Part shown: positions 8,054 through 16,516 of the stretch, piece by piece
Position numbering within the stretch: the first letter of the stretch is position 1
How the letters are laid out: every line of letters begins with the position of its first letter
The notes under the pieces: model-generated
The model's database searches: none
What the model was told of the DNA's origin: nothing
The model's input: only the letters and a program-made list of their open reading frames with translations
Translations under genes and position numbers: made by a program
DNA from: JANLYC01 sp963815445
GTDB lineage: Bacteria; Actinomycetota; Actinomycetes; Propionibacteriales; Nocardioidaceae
Length of the DNA: 64,000 bases
Direction of reading: 5' to 3'
Assembly (NCBI GenBank): GCA_963815445.1
Contig: CAWFGV010000011.1
Coordinates: 310,001 to 374,000, forward strand

Positions 8054-9288
8054 CCCGGGACGAGCTCCTGCGCCAGCTGCTCGAGGAAGAGGCCGACGTC
8101 GGTGACGATTCCCCGCGCGTGCGACGAGCCGCGGTCGGCCAGCTTGACCACGGTGGCTGGGTTGATGTCCACGCAGACGAGCGGAATCGACGCGGGCAGG
8201 ATGTTGCCGGTTGCGACCGAGTGCAGCATGGTCGCCACCATCAGGCAGAAGCCGACGTTGCCCAGCTGGGCACGCATCGCGCGCTGGCCCTCGATGACGT
8301 CTGTATAGACGTCCGGCAATGGACCGTCGTCACGGACGGATCCGACCAGCACGAACTCCTTGTCCTGCGTGACGAGAGCGTGCATGATCCCGCCGGTCAG
8401 CACGCCTTGCTCCACGGCCGCTGCGATCGAGCCTGCCTTGCGGATCGTGTTGAGCGCCCTGATGTGGTGCTCGTGGCCGTGCTCGACGCCGCGGCCCTGG
8501 GCCAGGTCGACGCCGAGTGAGGTGCCGTACAGAGTCGACTCGATGTCATGGGTCGCCAGCGCGTTGCCGGCAAACAACACGTCCACGAACCCGGCGTTGA
8601 CAATCGCTACCATCGCGGGCTGGGCACCGGTGTGCACGACACCGGGGCCGCCGACCCAGAGCACACGCTTGCCGGCTTCCTTCGCCTCTCTGATCCCGTC
8701 GGCGACCTGGCGCACCAGGAGCGTCTGCGGCTTCTCGCTCGAGACGTCGGACTCCATGAAGCCGAACACCTCGGCCTCCGTACCACCGGCGGGCACCGGC
8801 GTCGTGACGCGGACCCCGGCGACCCCGCACACGACCAGCATGCCCGTCCTCACGTCGGACATCGGCAGGGTGTAGACCCGCGGCGACTCGCCTTTGACGT
8901 CGAGGATCAGGCCGCAGTCCATCTCAGGGTTGGGCACGGTGAGCCAGCGGCCCTCGTAACGCACCCTGGTCTCGAGGTTCGTCGTGGAGTAGAAGCCGTC
9001 GGGGAACACGCCGTCGCGGTCCGCCTCGGCGACTGCGACCTCGCCTTGGTCCACGAGGTTGACTCCGCGTGTCTGCAGCCGCATCAACATCCGCTGCAAC
9101 GATTCGTCGTCGTCCGCGGTGACCTTGACCCGCGCGTACGACGTGTCGCCGGCGTCGTGGCCCAGATCGAACTTTTCGATGACGTGGTCCCCGCCGTAGT
9201 CGCGGATGTCGTTGAGGACCGTCGACAAAATTCCGCTGTCCATCAGGTGGCCGGTGATCTCGACGGTCTCGCTCGCCTGCGTGCTCAT
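8035..9288 (-). CDS. TIGR00300 family (LOR/SDH-like) protein, possible ornithine cyclodeaminase
   Basis: 417 residues from the ATG at 9286-9288; a longer frame exists upstream but is low-complexity. The N-terminal ~100 residues (ETVEITGHLMDSGILSTVLN) form the small LOR/SDH-type domain. The rest has the TIGR00300 pattern with VLWVGGPGVVHTGAQPAMV, VLFAGNALATHDIESTLYG and the C-terminal DINPATVVKLADRGS. This family includes archaeal ornithine cyclodeaminase and the C-terminal part of cyanobacterial arginine dihydrolase fusions; the N-terminal dihydrolase domain is absent here. A TAGCCT box ends 7 nt before the start, suggesting a leaderless message. Confidence 0.8.
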   Translation of the reverse strand: MSTQASETVEITGHLMDSGILSTVLNDIRDYGGDHVIEKFDLGHDAGDTSYARVKVTADDDESLQRMLMRLQTRGVNLVDQGEVAVAEADRDGVFPDGFYSTTNLETRVRYEGRWLTVPNPEMDCGLILDVKGESPRVYTLPMSDVRTGMLVVCGVAGVRVTTPVPAGGTEAEVFGFMESDVSSEKPQTLLVRQVADGIREAKEAGKRVLWVGGPGVVHTGAQPAMVAIVNAGFVDVLFAGNALATHDIESTLYGTSLGVDLAQGRGVEHGHEHHIRALNTIRKAGSIAAAVEQGVLTGGIMHALVTQDKEFVLVGSVRDDGPLPDVYTDVIEGQRAMRAQLGNVGFCLMVATMLHSVATGNILPASIPLVCVDINPATVVKLADRGSSHARGIVTDVGLFLEQLAQELVPGYTRPR

Positions 9289-9295
9289 GGGCCAC

Positions 9296-9301
9296 AGGCT
9301 A
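9296..9301 (-). promoter_or_regulatory. -10 box (TAGCCT) of a probable leaderless transcript
   Basis: TAGCCT read leftward, 7 nt before the ATG of the TIGR00300 gene, so transcription would begin at or beside the start codon. No ribosome-binding sequence is present. Confidence 0.5.
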
Positions 9302-9331
9302 GGGGGTGGTGGCTGACCGCGAGGGAGGTGG

Positions 9332-9772
9332 TCACCCCGGCGCGCTGGTGGACTCGTCGCTAGGACCCGGGGGCGTCCGCAACCTCGTCGACGTGTGCTG
9401 CAGCCACCACAGTCCGAAGACCGGGAGCACCAGCGGCACGAAGCCGTACCCGATGCCGTAGTCACTCCACACGGTGGCGTCGGGGAAGGTCACCAGCACG
9501 CTGACCGTTCCCACGACCAGCACGCCGATGAGCTCTGTCGTGCAGGCCATCCAGGCCACCCGCCGCCAGGCTGCGGTCCCTCGCACGAGCGCGATCGTGG
9601 CGGTCACGTAGATCAGGGCAGCCAGCAGCGACAGCGTGTAGGGGACGGGCGCTTCGCTCGCCTTCAGGCTGAGCTGCACCGTGGAACGGCCGGTGGCGGC
9701 CACCGCGAACAAGGCGTAGACGGCAACGAGGATGCGGCCGGGTCCCGTACGTGTGGTGGGTGCGGTGCTCAC
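9332..9772 (-). CDS. Small integral membrane protein, unknown function
   Basis: 146 residues from the GTG at 9770-9772, chosen because GGGAGGG precedes it and it sits directly after the stop of the upstream membrane-protein gene. About four hydrophobic segments are visible (ILVAVYALFAVAATG, LSLLAALIYVTATIALV, LIGVLVVGTVSVLV, GFVPLVLPVFGLWWL). No known domain recognised. It is the last of four leftward genes (start near 11.7 kb) that look like one operon. Confidence 0.7.
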   Translation of the reverse strand: MSTAPTTRTGPGRILVAVYALFAVAATGRSTVQLSLKASEAPVPYTLSLLAALIYVTATIALVRGTAAWRRVAWMACTTELIGVLVVGTVSVLVTFPDATVWSDYGIGYGFVPLVLPVFGLWWLQHTSTRLRTPPGPSDESTSAPG

Positions 9773-9773
9773 G

Positions 9774-10130
9774 TCACCCTCCCCAGAGCTGGTTGAGACG
9801 GCCTTCGAGCGCCAGCACCGCGAGTCCGCCGATCGCGACAACCGCGGTGCCCCAGCGGCTGCGCTCCGTGACCGCCCACAGGAAGGCGGCCGGCGGCACG
9901 AGCACCGTGCCGACGAGGTACGCGGAGAAGGTCAGGCCGTTCACCTCGCGGTCGGTGCCGGCAAGGGCGACGAATCCTGCCACGCACTGCACGACCAGCC
10001 CGACCTCGAGCACAGCCAGTGTCCCGACGGCGCCCCAACCCGGTTCCCGGTCGCGTGCCACGTCGACGAGGGCGAGAACGGCGACGGCGACACCGAGCAC
10101 GACGAGCACGAGGACGAGCGGAGCGTTCAC
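9774..10130 (-). CDS. Small integral membrane protein, unknown function
   Basis: 118 residues from GTG at 10128-10130. Hydrophobic segments cover most of the protein (VLVLVVLGVAVAVLALVDVA, LAVLEVGLVVQCVAGFVAL, YLVGTVLVPPAAFLWAV, VVAIGGLAVLALEG), consistent with four membrane helices. It starts 12 bp after the stop of the upstream gene and is followed within 1-2 bp by the next. No function can be assigned. Confidence 0.7.
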   Translation of the reverse strand: MNAPLVLVLVVLGVAVAVLALVDVARDREPGWGAVGTLAVLEVGLVVQCVAGFVALAGTDREVNGLTFSAYLVGTVLVPPAAFLWAVTERSRWGTAVVAIGGLAVLALEGRLNQLWGG

Positions 10131-10142
10131 GGCAGCAGGTCG

Positions 10143-10913
10143 TCAGACGACGGCGCCGTGGTCAGGGTCGTCGGGGTCGACTCTGTCGTTCATCGTCGCC
10201 ACCAGCGTGACGAACCCGCCGATGAAGCCGCCGACCGAGAGCATCGTGATCCACGTCGGCAGCTGAATCGAGAAGAGCACTGCCGCGAGCAGCAGTACGG
10301 GACCACCGATCAGGCCGACCCACGCCAGCTGTTGCCACGGCTCGAGCCGCGGGAGGGGCGGCGGAGGTGCGGGAACGAAGCCCTCGTCCCGGCCGTCGGC
10401 GTCATTGCGACCTGACGCTGCCGGCTCGAGCTCGCTCGGGTCGTACGACGCTGCGGTGGCGTCGCGACCCGACAGCCACCGGCGCAGCTCTGTCTGCCGA
10501 TCAGGAGGGCCGGCATCGCTGGTCTCCGCGTCGACCGTCTCGTCGTTCGGGGACCAGTCGACGTCCTCCGTCACCGGCCACGGCTGCACGTCCCCCTCGA
10601 CCGGCCGGTCGAAGCCCGCCACGATCTGCGCCCAGGTGAGGTCGTCGCTCGACGTGACGAGCTCCGGCCCCTGATCGGCGAGCATTGCCTTGACACTGTC
10701 GGCGTGAGCCGCGTCGACGAACAGCCGGTCGAGCACGTCGACCCGGAACTCGGGTCGGTCGAACCCGGAAGTGGAAGAGGACTCCACCGGGCTCGTGTAG
10801 GCCGCGACGCCGCGCTCCTTCAGGTCGGTGAGCAACGCGTCCGCGACGCGGGGGTCGAGGTCGGCGACCGGGGTGTACGACGCGGCCGTCAGCCCGTTAG
10901 AGCGCATCGCCAT
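10143..10913 (-). CDS. Conserved-type hypothetical protein with C-terminal membrane hairpin
   Basis: 256 residues. The soluble N-terminal half carries a segment (ADLDPRVADALLTDLKERGVAAY, then FRVDVLDRLFVDAAHADSVKAML) reminiscent of small alpha-beta domains that read out a short regulatory or signalling role. An acidic, proline-rich linker (PAPPPPLPRLEPW) leads to two membrane helices at about residues 200-243 (LAWVGLIGGPVLLLAAVLFS and ITMLSVGGFIGGFVTLVATM). Its start region overlaps the end of the upstream hydrolase gene by 17 bp. I do not recognise a function. Confidence 0.68.
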   Translation of the reverse strand: MAMRSNGLTAASYTPVADLDPRVADALLTDLKERGVAAYTSPVESSSTSGFDRPEFRVDVLDRLFVDAAHADSVKAMLADQGPELVTSSDDLTWAQIVAGFDRPVEGDVQPWPVTEDVDWSPNDETVDAETSDAGPPDRQTELRRWLSGRDATAASYDPSELEPAASGRNDADGRDEGFVPAPPPPLPRLEPWQQLAWVGLIGGPVLLLAAVLFSIQLPTWITMLSVGGFIGGFVTLVATMNDRVDPDDPDHGAVV

Positions 10914-11724
10914 CCCCAGACCCCTGGCCGGTTCTGCCGGCCGCGGCAGCGGCGTCGCGTGCCGCGACCCGGCGGATGAAGTCGGCGGACTCGTCGAAGA
11001 TGAACGCGGCGTCGTTGTCCAGGACGGCGACGTGGAAGCTGTCGGCCAGGACGTGTTCGCTCACGTCCGTCGAGCCGACCTGCTGGATCACGAGCTGGGC
11101 CGAGGAGGCCGGGACGACGTGATCGACGGCTGACCGGAACACCACGACGGGACAGGTGACCTGCTGCAGATCGGCACGCACGGTCCGCCACAGGTCGCGC
11201 AGGGAGTCGAGGGCGCGCAACGGGACCCGGTCGTACGCGATTTCGGCGACACCGGGCCGCTTGATGTCGCTGGCGATTCCAGGTACGGAGCCCAGGATCA
11301 GCTTGAGCAGCGGGGCGACGAGCAACCGCTTGTCGGGGTCGTGGACAGACGGGTTGACGAGCATCAGGCCGGCGACGTCGTCGGGCCGTTGCTCGGCCAA
11401 CCGGAGGGCAAGGCCCCCGCCCATCGACAAGCCGGCCACGAAGACCCGATCAGACGTCGCGAGCAACTCGTCGAGTGCGTCCGAGGCTTCGGCATACCAG
11501 TCGGTCCATCGGGTCCGGTTCATGTCCTGCCAGGTCCGGCCGTGGCCGGGCAGGCGCGGGACACTCACCCGGAACCCGGCGGCAGCCAGCTGCTTCGCCC
11601 ATGGCGTCATCGACGCCGGCGTGGACGTAAAACCATGGACCAGCAGGACGCCGGTGCCCACCGGAGCTTCGGTATCGGGTGCCCCGTCGGCATGGAACGG
11701 CTCGGCGTCGGACAGGACGGGCAA
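10897..11724 (-). CDS. Alpha/beta hydrolase (carboxylesterase/monoglyceride lipase-like)
   Basis: 275 residues. Start is TTG at 11722-11724, supported by GAGGAG 7-8 bases upstream. Alpha/beta hydrolase fold: GVLLVHGFTSTPASMTPWAKQL near residue 25, nucleophile elbow FVAGLSMGGGLALRLAEQ (Ser in GLSMG), and a late His in LADSFHVAVLDNDA. It resembles thermostable carboxylesterase/monoacylglycerol lipases, so it probably cleaves short acyl esters or monoglycerides. It is the first gene of a leftward four-gene group and divergent from the PlsC acyltransferase, which fits lipid metabolism. Confidence 0.82.
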   Translation of the reverse strand: MPVLSDAEPFHADGAPDTEAPVGTGVLLVHGFTSTPASMTPWAKQLAAAGFRVSVPRLPGHGRTWQDMNRTRWTDWYAEASDALDELLATSDRVFVAGLSMGGGLALRLAEQRPDDVAGLMLVNPSVHDPDKRLLVAPLLKLILGSVPGIASDIKRPGVAEIAYDRVPLRALDSLRDLWRTVRADLQQVTCPVVVFRSAVDHVVPASSAQLVIQQVGSTDVSEHVLADSFHVAVLDNDAAFIFDESADFIRRVAARDAAAAAGRTGQGSGDGDAL

Positions 11725-11974
11725 CGGGGCACTCCTCGAGCGTGGTCTGCGGTGCGCGACAGCATCAACTGGGACGCCTTCATGGTGTCACGCGCCGCAA
11801 GCCCTGACGAGCACCGCAGCCGGTGGGACAAACTACGGGGGCTCCCGGTCGTTGCCTGCCACCGGTCGTGACCCTAGGGTGAGGCGGCATCGGGTCTCAG
11901 CGGCGTCTGGCCGACAGGTCGTTGGCACAGATCGGTCGAGTCCTGGCGAAGTCCTGGCATGGAGGTCGTTTTCG

Positions 11975-12730
11975 TTGTTCTACTGGTTGCTGAAGAGGGT
12001 GCTGCTCGGACCTCTTCTGAAGGTCATCTTCCGGCCCTGGGCCGAGGGAACCGAGAACGTCCCCGTAGAGGGCGGGGCCATTCTGGCGAGCAACCATCTG
12101 TCGTACTCTGACTGGCTCTTCATGCCGTTGGCGATCCCGCGCCGTGTCACCTTCGTCGCGAAGGCCGAGTACTTCACCACGCCGGGTTTCAAGGGGTGGT
12201 TGCAGAAGACGTTCTTCTCCGGCGCCGGGCAGGTGCCGATCGACCGGTCGAGTGGGAGCGCTGCCGCCGGGGCCATCGCCACCGGGCTGCGCATCCTCGC
12301 CAACGGTGAGCTGTTCGGTATCTACCCCGAAGGGACCCGTTCGCACGACGGGCGGCTCTACCGCGGGCGCACGGGCATCGCCCGGATGGCCCTGGAAGCC
12401 AGGGTGCCGGTGATCCCGATCGCCACGATCGGCACGGACATCGTGGCGCCGCCCGGCAAGATCTACGGCAAGTTCGCCCGGCCCGGTGTGCGGTTCGGGA
12501 AGCCCCTGGACTTCTCTCGTTACGAGGGCATGGAGGACGATCGGTTCGTCCTGCGCTCGATCACCGACGAGATCATGTACGAGATCATGGAGCTCTCCGG
12601 CCAGGAGTATGTCGACGTGTACGCCACCGACGCGAAGGATGCCGCTCAGCGGGAGGCGAAGGAGGCGCGCGCCGAGGCGAAGGCGGAGGCCAAGGAGGCC
12701 GCCCGCGAGGCGAAGGAGTCGAAGTCCTGA
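11975..12730 (+). CDS. 1-acyl-sn-glycerol-3-phosphate acyltransferase (PlsC family)
   Basis: 251 residues from a TTG at 11975; GGAGG at 11961-11965 gives the right spacing, and upstream in-frame sequence does not look coding. Conserved PlsC motifs: NHLSYSD (the HX4D site, about residue 41), GQVPIDRSS, and YPEGTRSHDGRLYRGRTG (about 115-132), followed by VPVIPIATIGT. It transfers an acyl group from acyl-CoA or acyl-ACP to lysophosphatidate or a related acceptor at the membrane. The tail is an unusual Ala/Glu/Lys-rich helix (EAKEARAEAKAEAKEAA). The 250-bp gap before it is shared with the divergent hydrolase promoter. It corresponds by context to Rv2182c. Confidence 0.87.
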   Translation: MFYWLLKRVLLGPLLKVIFRPWAEGTENVPVEGGAILASNHLSYSDWLFMPLAIPRRVTFVAKAEYFTTPGFKGWLQKTFFSGAGQVPIDRSSGSAAAGAIATGLRILANGELFGIYPEGTRSHDGRLYRGRTGIARMALEARVPVIPIATIGTDIVAPPGKIYGKFARPGVRFGKPLDFSRYEGMEDDRFVLRSITDEIMYEIMELSGQEYVDVYATDAKDAAQREAKEARAEAKAEAKEAAREAKESKS

Positions 12731-12745
12731 CCGGGACGACGACCG

Positions 12746-13216
12746 TCAGTCCGAGCGAAGCTGCGCACGATGCGCGGCGTATCTGTTGAGGAAGACTCGC
12801 TGGCTCCCGGACTCGACCGACTGGGCGCGCTTGCGTCGGAGCTGGCGCACTGCCGCCTCGACCGTCGCGCCATGGGCGATGAGATAGGCCGCCAGCATGG
12901 TGCCGGTGCGGCCGATCCCTGCCTGACAGTGGGCGGCCACCTGTCCTCCTGCGGCGAGCTGGTCGTCCACGAAGGACACGAACCGGTCGGCCTGCCGGAA
13001 TGTCGGTGCGGCAAAGTCCTCGACGGGTAGGTGGAGGTGGTCGATGCCGTGGGAACGGGTCAGGTCGCCCGACACCCCTACCTCGTCGAGCGAGACCAGA
13101 CCGGTGATGCCGTTGGACTTCAGCTCGGTGAGGGCACCGTCGAGGTCACCGCCGAACCCCGGGTGGGCAAGGCCGGCGAGCTGGCCGTCGATCACGAAGC
13201 CGAAGTTGCGCAACAT
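12746..13216 (-). CDS. Dual-specificity/tyrosine protein phosphatase family protein
   Basis: 156 residues. The active-site loop AAHCQAGIGRTGTMLAAYL (about residues 95-113) is the HCX5R(S/T) signature of cysteine phosphatases. A general-acid Asp is likely in LPVEDFAAP. The N-terminal NFGFVIDGQLAGLAHPGFGGDL resembles atypical dual-specificity phosphatases. It may dephosphorylate proteins or another phosphoester; the substrate is unknown. Its ATG overlaps the stop of the upstream hydrolase (ATGA, 13214-13218), so the pair are co-translated. Confidence 0.82.
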   Translation of the reverse strand: MLRNFGFVIDGQLAGLAHPGFGGDLDGALTELKSNGITGLVSLDEVGVSGDLTRSHGIDHLHLPVEDFAAPTFRQADRFVSFVDDQLAAGGQVAAHCQAGIGRTGTMLAAYLIAHGATVEAAVRQLRRKRAQSVESGSQRVFLNRYAAHRAQLRSD

Positions 13217-13827
13217 CAGCGGTCCGCTGCCAGGCGCCCGAGGAAGCCATCGACGGCCCGGGTCACCTCGACGTGGATCTGGGCGGACCGGACCGCGTCA
13301 CCGGGCACGTGCATGAAGTGTGTGGCATCGGCGATATCGGCGACGTCACACCCCAACATCCTGGCCCGGCCCGGGTCCCACTCCGGGTCGGCGCCACCAC
13401 CGATCAACAGTTGGCGTGCGCCGGCCTCGGCGTTGCGGCCGATCGCGTTGATCGAGTGCGCCGCCGACTCGAACAACGGGGTCATCCAGATAGCGTCGAG
13501 TCGTCGTTCGAGGGCCACCGGAGCCGCCAACGTGCCGAGCGACTTGGCCACGACGAGCAGCCGTGTGGCGTCGGTCTCGGCGTCGAGCGCGCTGCGCACC
13601 TGGTCACCGACCCATCCCGCCCGTTCGTCGACCGTGTGCTCACCGGGAGGCTGGTCCCACCACAGCTGCTGGACGGTCCATCCGTGCTGGCTGAGGCTCT
13701 GCCGGCTGAACTCGAGCAACGGATGGGCGGGGGAGTACCCCGCGCCCGGCACGATCAGGGCGACCCGCGTCGACGGGCCGCCGTCGGGATCCCACCGCGT
13801 GGGCATCCCGCCGAAGGGTGCGCTCAT
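13216..13827 (-). CDS. Alpha/beta hydrolase family protein
   Basis: 203 residues if the ATG at 13825-13827 is used; a GTG at 13875 would add 16 residues and cannot be excluded. Features are VALIVPGAGYSPAHPLLEFS near the N-terminus and LVVAKSLGTLAAPVAL as nucleophile elbow (Ser in AKSLG). Further on are IGGGADPEWDPGRARML with a likely acid residue and ATHFMHVPGD with a likely His. It is a small serine hydrolase of unknown substrate, coupled to the phosphatase gene downstream by a 4-bp overlap. Confidence 0.72.
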   Translation of the reverse strand: MSAPFGGMPTRWDPDGGPSTRVALIVPGAGYSPAHPLLEFSRQSLSQHGWTVQQLWWDQPPGEHTVDERAGWVGDQVRSALDAETDATRLLVVAKSLGTLAAPVALERRLDAIWMTPLFESAAHSINAIGRNAEAGARQLLIGGGADPEWDPGRARMLGCDVADIADATHFMHVPGDAVRSAQIHVEVTRAVDGFLGRLAADR

Positions 13828-14019
13828 GGCTGCCACTGTGCCAGACGGTCCCGGCACCGAGGTCGCACCGGTCACCGAGGTGGCAGCCGCACGGCGAGCC
13901 CCGAGGAGAGCGCGTGTCCACGATGCGAACCCCGCTCCGGGTCAGTGCGAGCGTCGGGCACGTGGTCGCTAGGTTTGTGTCGACCGAGCTTGTATCACGA
14001 GGACACGAGGAGTGCGCAC

Positions 14020-15045
14020 ATGCGCGTCGGAGTACTGACCGGAGGCGGCGACTGTCCCGGCCTCAACGCGGTGATCCGGGCCGTCGTCCGCAAGGGCGTC
14101 GGTGAGTTCGGGTTCGACTTCGTCGGGTTCCGTGACGGGTGGAAGGGGCCGCTGGAGAACGTCACGTGTGAGCTCGGCATACCGCAGGTGCGGGGCATCC
14201 TGCCGCGCGGGGGGACTGTGCTCGGATCGTCGCGAACCAACCCGTTCAAGGTCGAGAACGGCGTCGAGCGGATCAAGGACAACCTCGCCGCCAACGGTGT
14301 CGACGCTCTTGTCGCCATCGGTGGTGAGGACACCCTGGGTGTGGCGACGAAGCTGGCCGACCTCGGCGTGAACGTGGTCGGTGTGCCCAAGACAATCGAC
14401 AACGACCTGTCGGGAACCGACTTCACGTTCGGCTTCGACACCGCCGTCAACATCGCGACGGAGGCGATCGACCGCCTCCACACCACGGCTGAGTCTCACC
14501 ACCGGGTGCTCGTCGTCGAGGTGATGGGTCGCCATGCCGGCTGGATAGCGCTGCACTCCGGCCTTGCCGGCGGGGCGAACATCATCCTCATCCCCGAGCG
14601 ACCGTATGACATCGAGAACGTCTGCAAGCTCGTGGAGCAACGCTTCCGGCTGCAGTACTCACCCATCATCGTCGTGGCCGAGGGTGCAGTCCCCGCCGAA
14701 GGCACGATGGAGACGGTCAGTGGCGAGCTGGACTCCTTCGGGCACGTCCGCCTCGGTGGGGTCGGCGACCGGCTGGCCCACGAGATCGAGACGCGTACGG
14801 GCAAGGAAGCGCGGGCCGTCGTGCTCGGTCACGTCCAGCGCGGGGGAACTCCGACCGCTTTCGACCGGTGGCTCGCCACCCGGTTCGGTCTGCATGCGAT
14901 CCAGGCTGTCCGCGACGGCGCTTTCGGCACCATGGTGGCGCTGCGGGGCACGGACATCGTGCGGGTCGACCTGGCCGAGGGGACCAGTGAGCTCAAGACC
15001 GTGACCCCCGAGCTGTACGCCGAGGCCGAGGTCCTCTTCGGCTGA
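14020..15045 (+). CDS. pfp: 6-phosphofructokinase, probably pyrophosphate-dependent
   Basis: 341 residues from ATG 14020, with GAGGAG upstream and a TAGGTT -10 at 13970-13975. Phosphofructokinase motifs: GGGDCPGLN (residues 8-16), GGEDTLG (101-107), PKTIDND (123-129, catalytic Asp 127) and MGRHAGWIA. Asp104 and Lys124 occupy the two positions that are Gly in ATP-dependent E. coli PfkA and Asp/Lys in pyrophosphate-dependent enzymes. This matches the Amycolatopsis methanolica type, so PPi is the likely phosphoryl donor. It phosphorylates fructose 6-phosphate in glycolysis, and a PPi enzyme would also run in reverse. DAHP synthase follows, 114 bp away. Confidence 0.85.
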   Translation: MRVGVLTGGGDCPGLNAVIRAVVRKGVGEFGFDFVGFRDGWKGPLENVTCELGIPQVRGILPRGGTVLGSSRTNPFKVENGVERIKDNLAANGVDALVAIGGEDTLGVATKLADLGVNVVGVPKTIDNDLSGTDFTFGFDTAVNIATEAIDRLHTTAESHHRVLVVEVMGRHAGWIALHSGLAGGANIILIPERPYDIENVCKLVEQRFRLQYSPIIVVAEGAVPAEGTMETVSGELDSFGHVRLGGVGDRLAHEIETRTGKEARAVVLGHVQRGGTPTAFDRWLATRFGLHAIQAVRDGAFGTMVALRGTDIVRVDLAEGTSELKTVTPELYAEAEVLFG

Positions 15046-15146
15046 GCGTGCGGGGGGTGAGGACATTTCGGCGTGGACATGTCGATGTCGCGTCCCCTCG
15101 ACAGCATTGGTGTCGAGACAGGCGACGGCATACCGGCGCTGCCCCG

Positions 15147-15152
15147 TAGGCT
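15147..15152 (+). promoter_or_regulatory. -10 box (TAGGCT) of a probable leaderless DAHP synthase message
   Basis: TAGGCT ends 7 nt before the GTG at 15160; no purine-rich ribosome site lies between. It decides the start choice for the downstream gene. Confidence 0.5.
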
Positions 15153-15159
15153 TGCCCCC

Positions 15160-16500
15160 GTGACCATTCCCAGCCTCGAGCAGCTGCACGGGCTCGGTGC
15201 CGCGCAGCAGCCGTCGTGGCCCGACCCCGCCCGGCTCGACGGCGCTGTCACCACGCTGCGGTCGATGCCACCGCTCGTGTTCGCCGGTGAGTGTGACGAC
15301 CTGAAGAGCAGGCTGGCCGACGTCGCCGCCGGGAAGGCCTTCCTCCTGCAGGGCGGTGACTGTGCCGAGACGTTCGAGGGCGTGACCGCCGAGAACGTGC
15401 GCGCCAAGCTGCAGGTGCTGCTCCAGATGGCGGTCGTCCTGACGTACGCCGCCTCGGTGCCCGTGGTGAAGCTGGGCCGGATCGCCGGCCAGTACGCCAA
15501 ACCGCGTTCGAGTGACGTCGAGGTGCGCGAGGGGGTAGAGCGTCCGGCATACCGGGGGGACGCCGTCAACGGCTACGCCTTCACCGAGGAGAGCCGGGTG
15601 CCCGACCCGCAGCGACTCGTCCAGGTCTACAACTCCTCGGCGGCGACCCTGAACCTGTGTCGTGCGTTCCTGTCCGGTGGGTACGCCGACCTGCGCCAGA
15701 TGCATGCCTGGAACACCGACTTCGTGCGGACCTCGCCGGTCGGCGCCGTCTACGAGCAGATGGCCGGCGACATCGACCGGGCGCTCGACTTCATGAAGGC
15801 GATCGGTGCGGAGTCCGAGGAGCTGCATCGCGTCGCCTTCCACTCCAGCCACGAGGCGCTGATCCTCGAGTACGAACACGCGATGACGCGGATCGACTCA
15901 CGGACCGGGGACCCGTACGACGTGTCGGGGCACTTCTTGTGGATCGGCGAGCGGACGCGGCAGCTGGACGGCGCACACGTCGAGCTGATGTCCCACGTCC
16001 GCAATCCCATCGGCGTCAAGCTCGGGCCGACCGCCTCGCCCGACCAGGCGGTCGCGTTGGCCGAGAGGCTCAACCCCGACAACGAGCCGGGTCGGCTGAC
16101 CTTCATCACCAGGATGGGGGCCGAGAAGATCCGCGAGGTGCTGCCCAACCTGGTCGAGAAGGTCACCGCCGCCGGCGTGACGGTCGCGTGGGTGACGGAC
16201 CCGATGCACGGCAACACGTTCGAGACCTCGACGGGATACAAGACGCGCAACTTCGACGACGTGATCTCGGAGGTGAGCGGGTTCTTCGAGGTGCACCATG
16301 CGCTGGGCACCTGGCCGGGTGGTCTGCACGTCGAGCTCACCGGCGGGGACGTCACCGAGTGCCTCGGTGGGGGAGAGGCGCTGGACGAGGCCGGGCTTGT
16401 CCATCGCTATGAGTCGGTGTGCGATCCCCGCCTCAACCGCACGCAGTCGCTCGAGCTCGCCTTCCTGGTCGCGGAGATGCTCCGCACCGGCCACCGCTGA
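15160..16500 (+). CDS. 3-deoxy-7-phosphoheptulonate synthase, class II
   Basis: 446 residues from GTG 15160, in line with the class II family's usual ~450-460. The frame is open for 29 more codons upstream, but those look non-conserved. Motifs: FLLQGGDCAETFEG (metal Cys), KLGRIAGQYAKPRSS (phosphoenolpyruvate contacts), FHSSHEALILEYE, and VTDPMHGNTFET (metal His). Further on are LHVELTGGDVTECLGG (metal Glu) and CDPRLN (metal Asp). It condenses phosphoenolpyruvate with erythrose 4-phosphate in the first step of the shikimate pathway. This is the AroG (Rv2178c) type of M. tuberculosis, again near pknL. Confidence 0.92.
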   Translation: MTIPSLEQLHGLGAAQQPSWPDPARLDGAVTTLRSMPPLVFAGECDDLKSRLADVAAGKAFLLQGGDCAETFEGVTAENVRAKLQVLLQMAVVLTYAASVPVVKLGRIAGQYAKPRSSDVEVREGVERPAYRGDAVNGYAFTEESRVPDPQRLVQVYNSSAATLNLCRAFLSGGYADLRQMHAWNTDFVRTSPVGAVYEQMAGDIDRALDFMKAIGAESEELHRVAFHSSHEALILEYEHAMTRIDSRTGDPYDVSGHFLWIGERTRQLDGAHVELMSHVRNPIGVKLGPTASPDQAVALAERLNPDNEPGRLTFITRMGAEKIREVLPNLVEKVTAAGVTVAWVTDPMHGNTFETSTGYKTRNFDDVISEVSGFFEVHHALGTWPGGLHVELTGGDVTECLGGGEALDEAGLVHRYESVCDPRLNRTQSLELAFLVAEMLRTGHR

Positions 16501-16516
16501 GGCCCGCTATCCGTCG

